Origin: Bacteroidota bacterium
Lineage (GTDB): Bacteria > Bacteroidota > Bacteroidia > Cytophagales > Cyclobacteriaceae
DNA: 21,417 nt
Direction of reading: 5' to 3'
NCBI GenBank assembly: GCA_024643595.1
Contig: JAHEMS010000006.1
Coordinates: forward strand, 1-21,417
Made by a program: the position numbers and the translations under genes. This document shows positions 7,431 to 15,582 of the stretch, in pieces (position 1 is the first letter of the stretch; every line of letters begins with the position of its first letter). The notes beneath the pieces were generated by a model that saw only the letters and a list, made by a program, of their open reading frames with translations, was not told where the DNA came from and searched no databases.

Positions 7431-9371
7431 ATGAAAAAAATCCGGTTTGCTTGTTGTATGCTCACTCTTTTATTTCCCGTAATGAGTATCGCCCAGGAAA
7501 AAATAAAAACGGGAAAAATTGTTGTTGAGCCTCCTACTTTAATCAGCCTCGGTTTCGAATTGGATTTTAAAGGCGATCAAAATAGAAATGCAACAGTACA
7601 TACTGCCTATCGGGTTAGTGGTACAAAAAACTGGAAAGAGGCATTACCGCTTTTAAGGCTTGGTGGAGAGCGAGTCTTTCGAAAGATGGAGAATCTTGAG
7701 TATACCGTTCCTGATTTATTTGCTGGTAGTGTATTTGATCTCCTCCCGGATACGGAATATGAATGCAGGTTTACGATTAAGGATCCTGAAGGTGTGGAAG
7801 GAGAAAGTGTTCAGATAGTTAAAGTGCGTACGCGCGCAGAACCGAAGGAATCAATGGAGGGAAGAAAACTTCATGTTTATCCGGTTGACTGGAAAGGGAA
7901 AAAAGAAGAACCATCCTTTTTAGGATTGAAGGCGGCCTATTATGGTTCAGGGCTTGGCGATTGGTCAGTAGTAACAGAACGGAGAGTAAAAGCAGGTGAT
8001 ATCATTGTGATGCATGCCGGATTATATAAAGCGGACCGACTTAATTATGTTGACCCCAACGGTATTCCTTTTGATGGTACTTATGTGTTGACAATTAAGG
8101 GAACAGAAGATAAACCGATCGTTATAAAAGGTGCGGGAGATGGCGAAACAATCATTGATGGAGCAGGGGTACACACACTCTTTGATGTAACAGCATCTGA
8201 GAATACTATTTTTGAAAACCTTACCATCCGCAATGCGGACATTGCATTTCATGCAGGCTTTAAAGACGTTATTGGCGCTAAAAATCTTACGATCAGGAAT
8301 TGTCGTATCGAAGATGTGGGTATTGCACTCACCACAGAAAACGCTAACTCAAAGAATTTTTACATTGCCGATAATATTATCATCGGACGTGAAGACCGAT
8401 ATCGCCTTATTGGTTGGGCTAGCCCAGGTATATATCCACCAAGTCAGCTAACGGGATATATTGCGATTAAGGTGTATGGTTCGGGGCATGTGATCTGTAA
8501 CAATTCAATTGCCTTCTTTCATGATGGCATTACGATTTCAACGTATGGAACACCGGAAAAGGAACAAGATTTAAAAGCGGTATCGATTGACATTTATGAA
8601 AATGATATTCATCTCGTTGTTGATGATTTTATTGAAGCAGATGGAGGTGTTCATAACATCAGGGTATTGCGAAACCGTGGCGTCAATGCCGGGCAATGTG
8701 GATTAAGTGCACAGCCTGTTTTTGGCGGGCCAGCCTACTTTATCCGAAATGTGATGTATAATATTCCGAATGGTTTTGCCCTTAAGTTCATGGCAAAGCC
8801 TGCTGGTTTGTATGTATTGCATAATACAATTATCAGCGAAAACCGAAACACGGACATTTATTCGAATGCTCATTTCCAAAATAATTTATTTCTCGGGATT
8901 GACGCGCCTAAGCGATCGTTAACCGCGTTTCCGATGGCCACTACATACTCCACGTATGATTACAATGGATACCGACCCAACAGGGGAGGAGGAAATCAAT
9001 ACTATTGGATTGCACCCGCTGATGGCAAGATGCGGGATTATGAAATCACGGCCGCCAATGCCAAAGCCTATCCAACACTTAAAAGTTTTTCTGAAGATAG
9101 CGGACTTGAAAAACATGGAGTAGAAATTGACTACGATGTTTTTACAAACATGAGTCCTCCTGATCCATCTACACCACATCGGGTTTATCACGCTACGGAT
9201 ATCGATTTTACATTAACGCAAAAAGGAATTGCAGTTGATAAAGGAATGTTGTTGCCGAATATCAATGACGGGTTTAATGGCAAGGCACCAGATCTGGGGG
9301 CCATAGAAGCCGGAGACCCTATGCCCATATACGGTGCCAGAAGAAATAGGAACCAGTGCTTCTACCGTTAA
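7431..9371 (+). CDS. Secreted right-handed parallel beta-helix protein with N-terminal FN3-like domain
   Basis: A 646-residue exported protein. The signal peptide probably ends at SIA/QEK (after Ala21). Residues about 30-135 look like a fibronectin type III-like beta-sandwich (motif LLPDTEYECRFTI). From about 185 to 560 there is a right-handed parallel beta-helix with repeated short strands such as IVIKGAGDGETIIDGAG, NTIFENLTIRNADI, NLTIRNCRIEDV, FYIADNII and LHNTIISEN. Such architectures occur in polysaccharide lyases (PL6-like, pectate-lyase-like) and in noncatalytic adhesins. I cannot assign catalytic residues or a substrate. No C-terminal type IX sorting domain is evident, because the end is short and basic. 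It lies 38 bp after the thioredoxin lipoprotein and is probably the last gene of the operon. Confidence 0.8.
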   Translation: MKKIRFACCMLTLLFPVMSIAQEKIKTGKIVVEPPTLISLGFELDFKGDQNRNATVHTAYRVSGTKNWKEALPLLRLGGERVFRKMENLEYTVPDLFAGSVFDLLPDTEYECRFTIKDPEGVEGESVQIVKVRTRAEPKESMEGRKLHVYPVDWKGKKEEPSFLGLKAAYYGSGLGDWSVVTERRVKAGDIIVMHAGLYKADRLNYVDPNGIPFDGTYVLTIKGTEDKPIVIKGAGDGETIIDGAGVHTLFDVTASENTIFENLTIRNADIAFHAGFKDVIGAKNLTIRNCRIEDVGIALTTENANSKNFYIADNIIIGREDRYRLIGWASPGIYPPSQLTGYIAIKVYGSGHVICNNSIAFFHDGITISTYGTPEKEQDLKAVSIDIYENDIHLVVDDFIEADGGVHNIRVLRNRGVNAGQCGLSAQPVFGGPAYFIRNVMYNIPNGFALKFMAKPAGLYVLHNTIISENRNTDIYSNAHFQNNLFLGIDAPKRSLTAFPMATTYSTYDYNGYRPNRGGGNQYYWIAPADGKMRDYEITAANAKAYPTLKSFSEDSGLEKHGVEIDYDVFTNMSPPDPSTPHRVYHATDIDFTLTQKGIAVDKGMLLPNINDGFNGKAPDLGAIEAGDPMPIYGARRNRNQCFYR

Positions 9372-9394
9372 GAAAACTGAAATAATTCAGATTG

Positions 9395-9445
9395 ATTGTT
9401 TTTGATAAACAATTATGAAGGCAATTATTATTTTGAATTCAAAAT
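9395..9445. terminator. Candidate AT-rich bidirectional termination region between convergent genes
   Basis: The 91-bp spacer between the convergent beta-helix gene and lutC holds ATTGTTT-TTGAT-AAACAAT (9395-9413, a perfect 7-bp stem) and the 16-bp perfect palindrome ATTTTGAATTCAAAAT (9430-9445). Both are AT-rich and lack a GC-rich stem, so intrinsic termination would be weak. The position between two convergent 3' ends is the main support. Confidence 0.3.
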
Positions 9446-9462
9446 TCGGATTCAGTCTTGAA

Positions 9463-10026
9463 TCAGTCCAAAATTACGGTTAATGATCGGGCTCCATGTG
9501 CTCCGATCACCAGCGATTGTTCAATATCTGCAGTCTTGGATGGTCCGGCGATGAATGAACCATAATTGCCAGGGCGACATCGTTCATACGCCTTATGCAT
9601 ATTCATTACCATATCATTTTTTTTAAGAACCAGAACCAAATACTGCGCGATGAAAGGAAGCGATCGGTTTATCATGTTTGATTCCGGAAGCCAGATGGCA
9701 CCATTTTCTGCCACTCCAAATTCACCTCTCAGTACCGCCACCTCAACTTGCTCAAGTGAGACCAGATCTGAAGACGTATCAATTGAAACGGTGCCAGGGA
9801 TTATGGATGATGCTATTTTTTTGGCGGAGGGGAAAAGTTGATTTACGATGCTTTCTACTTCATTGGTGGAATTGACTTCTATTGGTTGACCACTTATGCT
9901 TTCAAGATTCTTTTTGAAATTGGTTAGCGAATCATCTCCCATAAACACTGGAATTTCATTCAGAGCCAATGACGAAGGCTTGTTAACTTTAATTTGTGAT
10001 AATATTCTGTCTCTCACATTCATCAT
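9463..10026 (-). CDS. lutC: Lactate utilization protein C (LUD domain)
   Basis: A 187-residue LUD-domain (DUF162) protein, the third subunit of the LutABC L-lactate oxidation system. LutABC is an iron-sulfur/LUD complex that oxidises lactate to pyruvate in place of flavin LldD-type dehydrogenases. The family region REFGVAENGAIWLPES (about 120-135) corresponds to the LUD-domain active region, and the C-terminus IGAHGARSLTVILD is typical. The ATG at 10026 overlaps the lutB stop as ATGA, and a second Met immediately follows, so the start could move by one codon. No signal peptide or membrane segment is visible. It is the last gene of the operon and is convergent with the beta-helix gene. Confidence 0.9.
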   Translation of the reverse strand: MMNVRDRILSQIKVNKPSSLALNEIPVFMGDDSLTNFKKNLESISGQPIEVNSTNEVESIVNQLFPSAKKIASSIIPGTVSIDTSSDLVSLEQVEVAVLRGEFGVAENGAIWLPESNMINRSLPFIAQYLVLVLKKNDMVMNMHKAYERCRPGNYGSFIAGPSKTADIEQSLVIGAHGARSLTVILD

Positions 10027-11396
10027 TTCAATTTGTTTTTCTGATACCAGGTTCCGAAACTTTCTTTTGGCGGATGGGGTAGTTCACGTGATTTCGCCCA
10101 CGAATTTAGCAAGGTATTATGCGTGATGCTGTGTGGCATCCATCGAAGTGTAAATCGGGCGATCTTCCCAGCAAGATTATACAGGCCGTGTCTTGACAAG
10201 ACCGTGGACAATAGTTTCATGCTCCACCGTTTACTGATGGGCAAAGCATTTTCTTTACTAATAATCTGGCGCCATTTGTAGAGTTGAACGTGAATATCAA
10301 TTTTTACAGGACAAACATCAGAACAAGATCCGCAAAGGGTGGAAGCAAATGGAAGTGCACTGTATTTTTTTAGATCGAGATTAGGAGAAAGTATGGAACC
10401 AATTGGACCAGGAACCGTGAAGCCATAGCTATGCCCACCGCTTCTTCGAAACACCGGACAAGTATTCATGCAGGCAGCACAACGAATGCATTTTAGTGAA
10501 TTCCTGAAATCCTCTCTCCCTAATTGCTGTGTCCTTCCATTATCAAGAATAACAATATGCATTTCATTTCCATCACGTGGTTTTGTGAAGTGTGATGTGT
10601 AGGTGGTGATGGGCTGACCGGTAGCGCTTCGTGCCAACACCCGAGTGAAAACCCCAAGGTGTTGCCATTTCGGAATAATCTTCTCAATTCCCATGCACGC
10701 GATATGCACCTTGGCAAAGGTTACACCAAGATCTGCATTTCCCTCATTGGTGCAAACCACCACACTGCCGGTTTCGGCAATCGCAAAATTTACTCCAGTG
10801 ATGGCCACCTCGGCTGCAACAAATTTTTCACGCAAGTGTTGGCGGGCAGCCTCGGTTAAACGTTGTGGATCTTTTTCATTAGCCGGTGTACCAAGATGTT
10901 CATGAAATGTTTTGCCGACATCTTCTTTTTTTAGATGAATCGCAGGCATCACAATGTGGCTGGGTGGCTCATTTCTAAATTGTATAATTCGTTCACCCAG
11001 GTCCGTATCAACCACATCAAATCCATTTTCTTTAAGAAAGGGATTGAGGTGACATTCTTCAGTTAGCATGGATTTACTCTTCACAATTCTGGTTGCCTTG
11101 TTTTGCTTCAGGATATCCAGAATAATTTGATTGTGTTCCTGGGCGTTGGCAGCCCAATGCACATGCACGCCATTGCTAAGTGCATTTTGTTCGAACTCAA
11201 TCAGGTAGTGATCTAAACTGCTTAATGTGTGCTCTTTGATGTTGGAAGCAACTTCGCGAAGCTGTTGAAATTCGGAAACACTGAATACCGCTTTATCCCG
11301 TTTTTGGCGAACAAACCATAATGATTCATCGTGCCAGGTAGTACGATCGAAATCCCGATTGAATGTATTGGCAGAACTGGCGTGATTGACACTCAT
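10023..11396 (-). CDS. lutB: Lactate utilization protein B (LUD domain plus 4Fe-4S ferredoxin domain)
   Basis: A 457-residue LutB/LldF-type iron-sulfur subunit. The N-terminal part (to about residue 290) is a LUD domain with AIAETGSVVVCTNEGNAD (about 206-222). A ferredoxin-like part follows with C303-x2-C306-x2-C309-x3-C313-P, and then C355-x2-C358-x3-C362-P, the seven-cysteine arrangement usual for this family. It probably transfers electrons from lactate to the respiratory chain with LutA and LutC at the cytoplasmic membrane face. It overlaps lutA by 4 nt upstream and lutC by 4 nt downstream, which indicates translational coupling and fixed stoichiometry. Length and all visible motifs are normal. 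Confidence 0.95.
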   Translation of the reverse strand: MSVNHASSANTFNRDFDRTTWHDESLWFVRQKRDKAVFSVSEFQQLREVASNIKEHTLSSLDHYLIEFEQNALSNGVHVHWAANAQEHNQIILDILKQNKATRIVKSKSMLTEECHLNPFLKENGFDVVDTDLGERIIQFRNEPPSHIVMPAIHLKKEDVGKTFHEHLGTPANEKDPQRLTEAARQHLREKFVAAEVAITGVNFAIAETGSVVVCTNEGNADLGVTFAKVHIACMGIEKIIPKWQHLGVFTRVLARSATGQPITTYTSHFTKPRDGNEMHIVILDNGRTQQLGREDFRNSLKCIRCAACMNTCPVFRRSGGHSYGFTVPGPIGSILSPNLDLKKYSALPFASTLCGSCSDVCPVKIDIHVQLYKWRQIISKENALPISKRWSMKLLSTVLSRHGLYNLAGKIARFTLRWMPHSITHNTLLNSWAKSRELPHPPKESFGTWYQKNKLK

Positions 11397-12139
11397 TTGG
11401 TAATACTGTTTCCGTTTAATATTTCAGCGATGTGCATTACTTTGATTGGAAGTTTTTGCCTTTTGATGATTCCATCAAGGTGCATAAGGCAAGACATGTC
11501 TCCTCCGGTTAACACCTCAGTTTTGTTTTTAATATGATCTGCTACCCGGTCTGTTCCCATTCGCGAGGACACAGCCTCTTCGGTAACGCAAAATGTTCCG
11601 CCAAAACCACAGCACTCATCATTGCGATCAAGTTCTGTTATACGGATATCTTTGATTGTTCTAAGTAAACGGAGGGCCTCTCCATCTTTTACGGGAGTAA
11701 TTTCAGAGGCATTGGAAAGTTTGAGCCCACGTTGTCCGTGGCAACTTTGGTGCAAGCCTACCTGGTGCGGAAAGCTTCCCGGAATTTCTTTTACTTTTAG
11801 GATGTCAGTAAGGAAGTGAACGAATTCAAAAGTTCGCTCGCGTACATTTTTGACTTCCAGCGTTTGCTCAATGATGTTGTAATGCTTCTTCACATGATAG
11901 GCGCAACTTCCTGATGGTGTCACGATGTAATCGTAGGAAGAAAAGTTTTTGACAAAATGTTGATATGCGGCAATGGAATCCTGCTCACAACCGCTGTTAG
12001 CCATAGGTTGACCGCAACAGGTTTGTTTCAGGGGATACCCCACGTTACAACCCATTTTCTCCAGGAGTTCTAATGTGGCTATGCCTACCTGTGGGTAGAA
12101 CTGATCAATGTAACAGGGAATGAATAAACCGACATTCAT
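11393..12139 (-). CDS. lutA: Lactate utilization protein A (cysteine-rich CCG domains)
   Basis: A 248-residue (Fe-S)-binding LutA/LldE-type protein with two CCG domains. The first is completed by TCCGQPMANSGC (Cys41, Cys42, Cys51), the second by ECCGFGGTFC (Cys176, Cys177, Cys184), with additional cysteines at SGSCAYH (Cys79) and QSCHGQRG (Cys133). These motifs bind iron-sulfur clusters in the GlpC/HdrB superfamily. It is the first gene of lutABC. No lactate permease or dedicated regulator is adjacent inside the window; xseB lies upstream on the same strand after a 90-bp spacer. Confidence 0.95.
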   Translation of the reverse strand: MNVGLFIPCYIDQFYPQVGIATLELLEKMGCNVGYPLKQTCCGQPMANSGCEQDSIAAYQHFVKNFSSYDYIVTPSGSCAYHVKKHYNIIEQTLEVKNVRERTFEFVHFLTDILKVKEIPGSFPHQVGLHQSCHGQRGLKLSNASEITPVKDGEALRLLRTIKDIRITELDRNDECCGFGGTFCVTEEAVSSRMGTDRVADHIKNKTEVLTGGDMSCLMHLDGIIKRQKLPIKVMHIAEILNGNSITK

Positions 12140-12162
12140 TTTTACTGGATTTGGGAAACAGA

Positions 12163-12195
12163 TAAAGGTAATAGGAAAGCGGGTTATTTGCCAAC
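12163..12195 (-). promoter_or_regulatory. Candidate promoter of lutABC
   Basis: On the minus strand, GTTG (12192-12195) is followed after 21 bp by TACCTTTA (12163-12170). These match the Bacteroidota -33 (TTTG) and -7 (TAnnTTTG) boxes with one mismatch each. The -7 box is 23 bp before the lutA start codon. Its position in the 90-bp spacer after xseB makes it reasonable, but short AT-rich boxes often match by chance. Confidence 0.3.
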
Positions 12196-12229
12196 CTGTA
12201 CCGTTATGCCATTAAGAGACAATTAGTAA

Positions 12230-12433
12230 TCAACTTTCTTCCTGAAATCGGTTGATCACATCGGCTATTTTCATTTCGGTATCGTGGAGCATGGTATTGC
12301 AATAGACGATGAGTTCAGTAGCACGGTTTACTTTTGAATTAAGTTCATCGACAGAGATTTTGTCTTGCTGAAGATCTTCCATGATGATTTTCAGTTCTTC
12401 GTAAGCGCTTTCGTAGGTTTGCTTTTTACCCAT
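12230..12433 (-). CDS. xseB: Exodeoxyribonuclease VII small subunit
   Basis: A 67-residue XseB. It is the small helical subunit that binds along the XseA coiled coil of exonuclease VII, which degrades single-stranded DNA to oligonucleotides. The signature is TYESAYEELKIIMEDLQ followed by a helix with the pattern VDELNSKVNRATELI. It overlaps the end of xseA by 8 nt, the usual arrangement. Length is in the family range of about 60-85 residues. Confidence 0.95.
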   Translation of the reverse strand: MGKKQTYESAYEELKIIMEDLQQDKISVDELNSKVNRATELIVYCNTMLHDTEMKIADVINRFQEES

Positions 12434-13751
12434 TGGATTTAATATTTATGATCTTGGAAGCGATGGTTCCATCGCGTATAGTTATATCAAGATCTGTGTC
12501 AGGATTGATTTCTTTTATTGACGTTATTGTTTTTCCATTTTGACGGGTGATTGAAAAACCCCGGGCGAGTGTTTTTTCGGAATTTAGCAATGTTATTGAA
12601 TGGCTTAGCATTGCCAGGCTTTGAAGTTGAAGTTTCATTTTGATATCAATGGATGTCAAAATTGCCTTCTTTATGGAATCAAGTTTTGTTTTAATCTGAG
12701 TAAGATGCCCTGTGGCTATTCTTGCGATCTGACCTGAGATAATTTGTAGTGCTGCCCGTCTTTCGTCACACAACAACTGTGGATAGTTTTGAATGATCTC
12801 TCCAAACTGCTGAAGTTTTATCTGATTGAGTTGAATAATGGAGGTAGCGCTGTTGCTGATACTCATGAACAGTGTTAGCATCTCCTGTTCATACGCAGCC
12901 ATTTTATCAAGCAGGTAATCGGCTAATGCGGTGGGGGTTTTGTGCCTGCTTTTTGCAATCATGTCGAGCACAGTAATATCTGTTTCATGTCCAATCCCGG
13001 TCATGACCATGAGCGGAAGGCTCCCCACTGCCTTGCAAAGGTCGTAATCATTATAGGGATCAAGGTCAAGTTTGGAGCCCCCACCCCGAATGAAAGCGAC
13101 CGCATCGAATTTTTTCGTATTCACTTTTTCCAGCGCAGCTTTTAATGCAATGGCCGCTCCATCTCCCTGAACTTGAACTGGAAAGACGGTGATGTTGAAT
13201 TTATATAAGCGCTCGTTTTGAACAATATGGTTGATGAAATCGGCATAGCCAGCCGTGTTTGGCGAGGCGATGAGCGCTATATGTTGGATGACAAGAGGCT
13301 CGCTTATTCTTGAGTTTTTATCGAATAGACCTTCTTCTTTCAGGAAATAAATGGTTTGTTGTTTTCTTTTTTCCAACGCCCCAATGTTGTAGGAGAGATC
13401 GATATCATGAATAAAAAGTTTGAGACCAAATACCTGGTGATAGCTAACTTTTGCCTCGCATACTATTTCTGAACCGTTTTTTAAGATGTTCATGAAATCG
13501 CTGCCGAGGCTTTCCTGTAAGTAAAGTAATCTATTGTACCATATTGTGCATTGCATGACCGCCACCTTATCGCCATTCTTTTGTTCTACCAGATCCAGAT
13601 AAGCGTGGCCCGAATTGGCAAAATTGAGACCGGAGATCTCAGCTTTGATCCAATAGGTATTGTCGGCTGTATTGCTTTCAATCGACTTCTTGATGGAAGC
13701 AGTGAGTTGAAAGAGCGTGTATATTTTTTTTGTTGATGATGGATGAGGCAT
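12426..13751 (-). CDS. xseA: Exodeoxyribonuclease VII large subunit
   Basis: A 441-residue XseA, the catalytic subunit of exonuclease VII, a metal-independent single-strand exonuclease. An N-terminal OB fold (about 10-110) is followed by the catalytic domain with IRGGGSKLDLDPYNDYDLC and TGIGHETDITVLD. Then come SRHKTPTALA, a long C-terminal coiled-coil region that binds XseB, and the terminal element LARGFSITR. The start at ATG 13751 (MPHPSSTKKIYTL) gives the normal family beginning. Length is normal. The 165-bp gap to the upstream PPOX gene suggests a separate transcript with xseB; only a partial -7 match was seen there. Confidence 0.95.
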   Translation of the reverse strand: MPHPSSTKKIYTLFQLTASIKKSIESNTADNTYWIKAEISGLNFANSGHAYLDLVEQKNGDKVAVMQCTIWYNRLLYLQESLGSDFMNILKNGSEIVCEAKVSYHQVFGLKLFIHDIDLSYNIGALEKRKQQTIYFLKEEGLFDKNSRISEPLVIQHIALIASPNTAGYADFINHIVQNERLYKFNITVFPVQVQGDGAAIALKAALEKVNTKKFDAVAFIRGGGSKLDLDPYNDYDLCKAVGSLPLMVMTGIGHETDITVLDMIAKSRHKTPTALADYLLDKMAAYEQEMLTLFMSISNSATSIIQLNQIKLQQFGEIIQNYPQLLCDERRAALQIISGQIARIATGHLTQIKTKLDSIKKAILTSIDIKMKLQLQSLAMLSHSITLLNSEKTLARGFSITRQNGKTITSIKEINPDTDLDITIRDGTIASKIINIKSNG

Positions 13752-13916
13752 TGTGCCAGCGAATCGTTTTATAAAGATAAGAAGTTGCGCGTAAGCGTAA
13801 CGGAAAAGTTATTCAATCGGCAGTTCTTCTTATGAATGGGAATCGCTTTTTTGTAATGCAAGTAATAGTTCAGGAGGTAATGGAAGGTGGATTGATAGTG
13901 TTTCGGAATGAATGAT

Positions 13917-14378
13917 TTAATAATTATTATCCTCGAATCTCCCTGTTTTCTCAATGACTTTGATCCGGAAAGCAATAGCTTTAATTCCGGCATTGTGCGG
14001 ATGAGGATTTGGTAAATGATGGGCCGGCTTCATCATTGTTTCACTGGGTTCAAGTGAAGCTAAACGATCTGTTAAAAATTTTAAAACACTCATTTTTTCT
14101 TCTTCTTTCTCCATCTCTTCATATTCGCCCCATAAAATGGCGCTCTGCCATACGGTTAAACCATGTTTCATGAAATCCACCTCGAAGCAAACCCTGGGAT
14201 TTTTCCGCATCATTTCAATTTTCTGCCCATCACGCGAATGGCCGTAGATATAACCATCCTTGTAGACATAGGTGATGGGAACTACAAATATTTTATCCTC
14301 AGCAAAGCACCCTATTCTTCCAACCATTTGCTCGTTGAGTAACTTATCTATCTCAAGTGCGGTTAATTCCCCCAGCAT
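13917..14378 (-). CDS. Pyridoxamine 5'-phosphate oxidase family flavoprotein
   Basis: A 153-residue split-barrel PPOX-fold protein, probably FMN- or F420/heme-type. Features are MVGRIGCFAEDKIFVVPITYV (trimmed family block at about 18-38), the phosphate-loop-like GHSRDGQKIEMMRKNPRVCF (about 46-65) and the WGEYEE strand. Proteins of this size are generally annotated as pyridoxamine 5'-phosphate oxidase family but are usually not PdxH; they reduce or bind flavin in stress and redox contexts. It lies 27 bp downstream of the baeRF-like gene on the same strand, so the two are probably co-transcribed. The substrate is unknown. Confidence 0.85.
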   Translation of the reverse strand: MLGELTALEIDKLLNEQMVGRIGCFAEDKIFVVPITYVYKDGYIYGHSRDGQKIEMMRKNPRVCFEVDFMKHGLTVWQSAILWGEYEEMEKEEEKMSVLKFLTDRLASLEPSETMMKPAHHLPNPHPHNAGIKAIAFRIKVIEKTGRFEDNNY

Positions 14379-14405
14379 AATAATATTTATTGACTATCCA
14401 TGTTT

Positions 14406-15518
14406 TTAGTATCGAAGCAGTAAAGCAATTCTTCCCAGATCATCAAGTTCATGGCTATCATAAAATATGACCTCTCCGTTTTTACGTATCATCATTTCAA
14501 TTACATCATCAATGGCATCATTAATGATTTGATAATTACCGAGCGGTGGCATCAGGTGCAGAAGATACTCCGAATCTGGCAAGGTATATCCACTATGATA
14601 AAATCCCCTGTCAACAGCCATGGTTAACCCCTTTCCTTCCCAAACATTTTTCCATACTTCCTGTAATCCGACAGCGGCTCTGTTTTTTCCTACACTTTCC
14701 CTTATTTCAAACAGGAGTTTCTCATTCTTTTTATTTCTATACTCAGTTATTTTTTCGATGGCTTTGTCTTGAAGTACCGGAATGGTATGGCTCAAGTTGC
14801 CTTTTATTTTCCCGACAATATTTAATTTGTGTACGGTTAACTTTTCGAAGTTCGCAATTTCTTCAGTAACACCATTGATTAATAGCCAATCTCCAGCATC
14901 AAGATAATTGCGAAGTTTTTCGTCAGCTGTTTTGAGGAATGTCAATTGACGAAACTCCTCATCGATGGACTTGTCTTGCTCATAAGTCTTTACCATGCTT
15001 CCGTAAGAAAGACCGCGTACAGGCCTGGCGTATTCATATTGAATCTCATAGGTCATAGGGAAATCTTCATTGTGGATTTCTTCCAGCGTTTCTCCATCCG
15101 ATTTAAAAAATTGAATCTCTTTTTTGGATAACAAGAGCAGATAATATTCGTGCATCAACTGACAGAGATAACCGACATCTCGTGTTTCAAAAGAATCCGC
15201 CAGGATTATTTTCTCTTTTACCGGAAAAGTAAACGATAGGGTACTTGAAAAACCTGGTGATATAAATAATCCAAGACCCTCTTTTAGTGAGTTGGGATTG
15301 ATTTGATCCATCAGATCATCCAGTTTTACGGATAACTTAGTAATGATTTCACGAGGCCAGTTTTGCGATGTATCCAATAAGGATTTTGCCTGAGCCAACC
15401 CTTCCCGTATGATGTTGTTGTTTAACGCGCGCTCGGGTGAAAGTTTGTGCGTGGGCAATATGATAGACAGACAAGGTTGACCTTTTTCATTCTGCATTTG
15501 CTGAAGAACTTCTTTCAT
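14406..15518 (-). CDS. Bacterial archaeo-eukaryotic release factor-like protein (baeRF3-type)
   Basis: A 370-residue protein that I recognise as a bacterial eRF1/aRF1-related (baeRF family 3-like) protein. The beginning is PCLSIILPTHK with a following helical segment. A middle domain has FYHSGYTLPDSE and other beta/alpha blocks, and the C-terminal part NGEVIFYDSHELDDLGRIAL resembles the L7Ae/eRF1-C-like end of the family. No GGQ peptidyl-hydrolysis tripeptide is visible, so it is not a classical release factor. Family members are inferred to act on stalled or dormant ribosomes, but experimental data are sparse. It follows hsp20 after 64 bp, with a terminator-like element between them, and precedes the PPOX gene. 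Confidence 0.7.
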   Translation of the reverse strand: MKEVLQQMQNEKGQPCLSIILPTHKLSPERALNNNIIREGLAQAKSLLDTSQNWPREIITKLSVKLDDLMDQINPNSLKEGLGLFISPGFSSTLSFTFPVKEKIILADSFETRDVGYLCQLMHEYYLLLLSKKEIQFFKSDGETLEEIHNEDFPMTYEIQYEYARPVRGLSYGSMVKTYEQDKSIDEEFRQLTFLKTADEKLRNYLDAGDWLLINGVTEEIANFEKLTVHKLNIVGKIKGNLSHTIPVLQDKAIEKITEYRNKKNEKLLFEIRESVGKNRAAVGLQEVWKNVWEGKGLTMAVDRGFYHSGYTLPDSEYLLHLMPPLGNYQIINDAIDDVIEMMIRKNGEVIFYDSHELDDLGRIALLLRY

Positions 15519-15535
15519 AACCGTAGTTTAAGATT

Positions 15536-15570
15536 TAGAAAAGAGACCTTAACCTTACGGGGCTAAGGTC
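15536..15570 (-). terminator. Candidate terminator or attenuator after hsp20, with alternative stems
   Basis: In the 64-bp spacer after hsp20, GACCTTA (15545-15551) and ACCTTA (15552-15557) are both complementary to TAAGGTC/TAAGGT (15564-15570). On the minus strand this gives either a 6-bp stem with a 6-nt loop or a 7-bp stem with a 12-nt loop, followed by TCTTTTCT. It may partially terminate hsp20 transcripts and reduce read-through into the baeRF-like gene. Confidence 0.45.
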
Positions 15571-15582
15571 CTTATTACCTAA

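Noticed and set aside
9566..9841. 91-codon plus-strand frame inside lutC
   Set aside because: It is antisense to the conserved LUD domain and has no recognisable domain; a shadow frame.
13769..13993. 74-codon minus-strand reading frame upstream of xseA
   Set aside because: It overlaps the end of the PPOX gene in another frame, has no recognisable motif and is rich in residues expected from AT-rich noncoding DNA.
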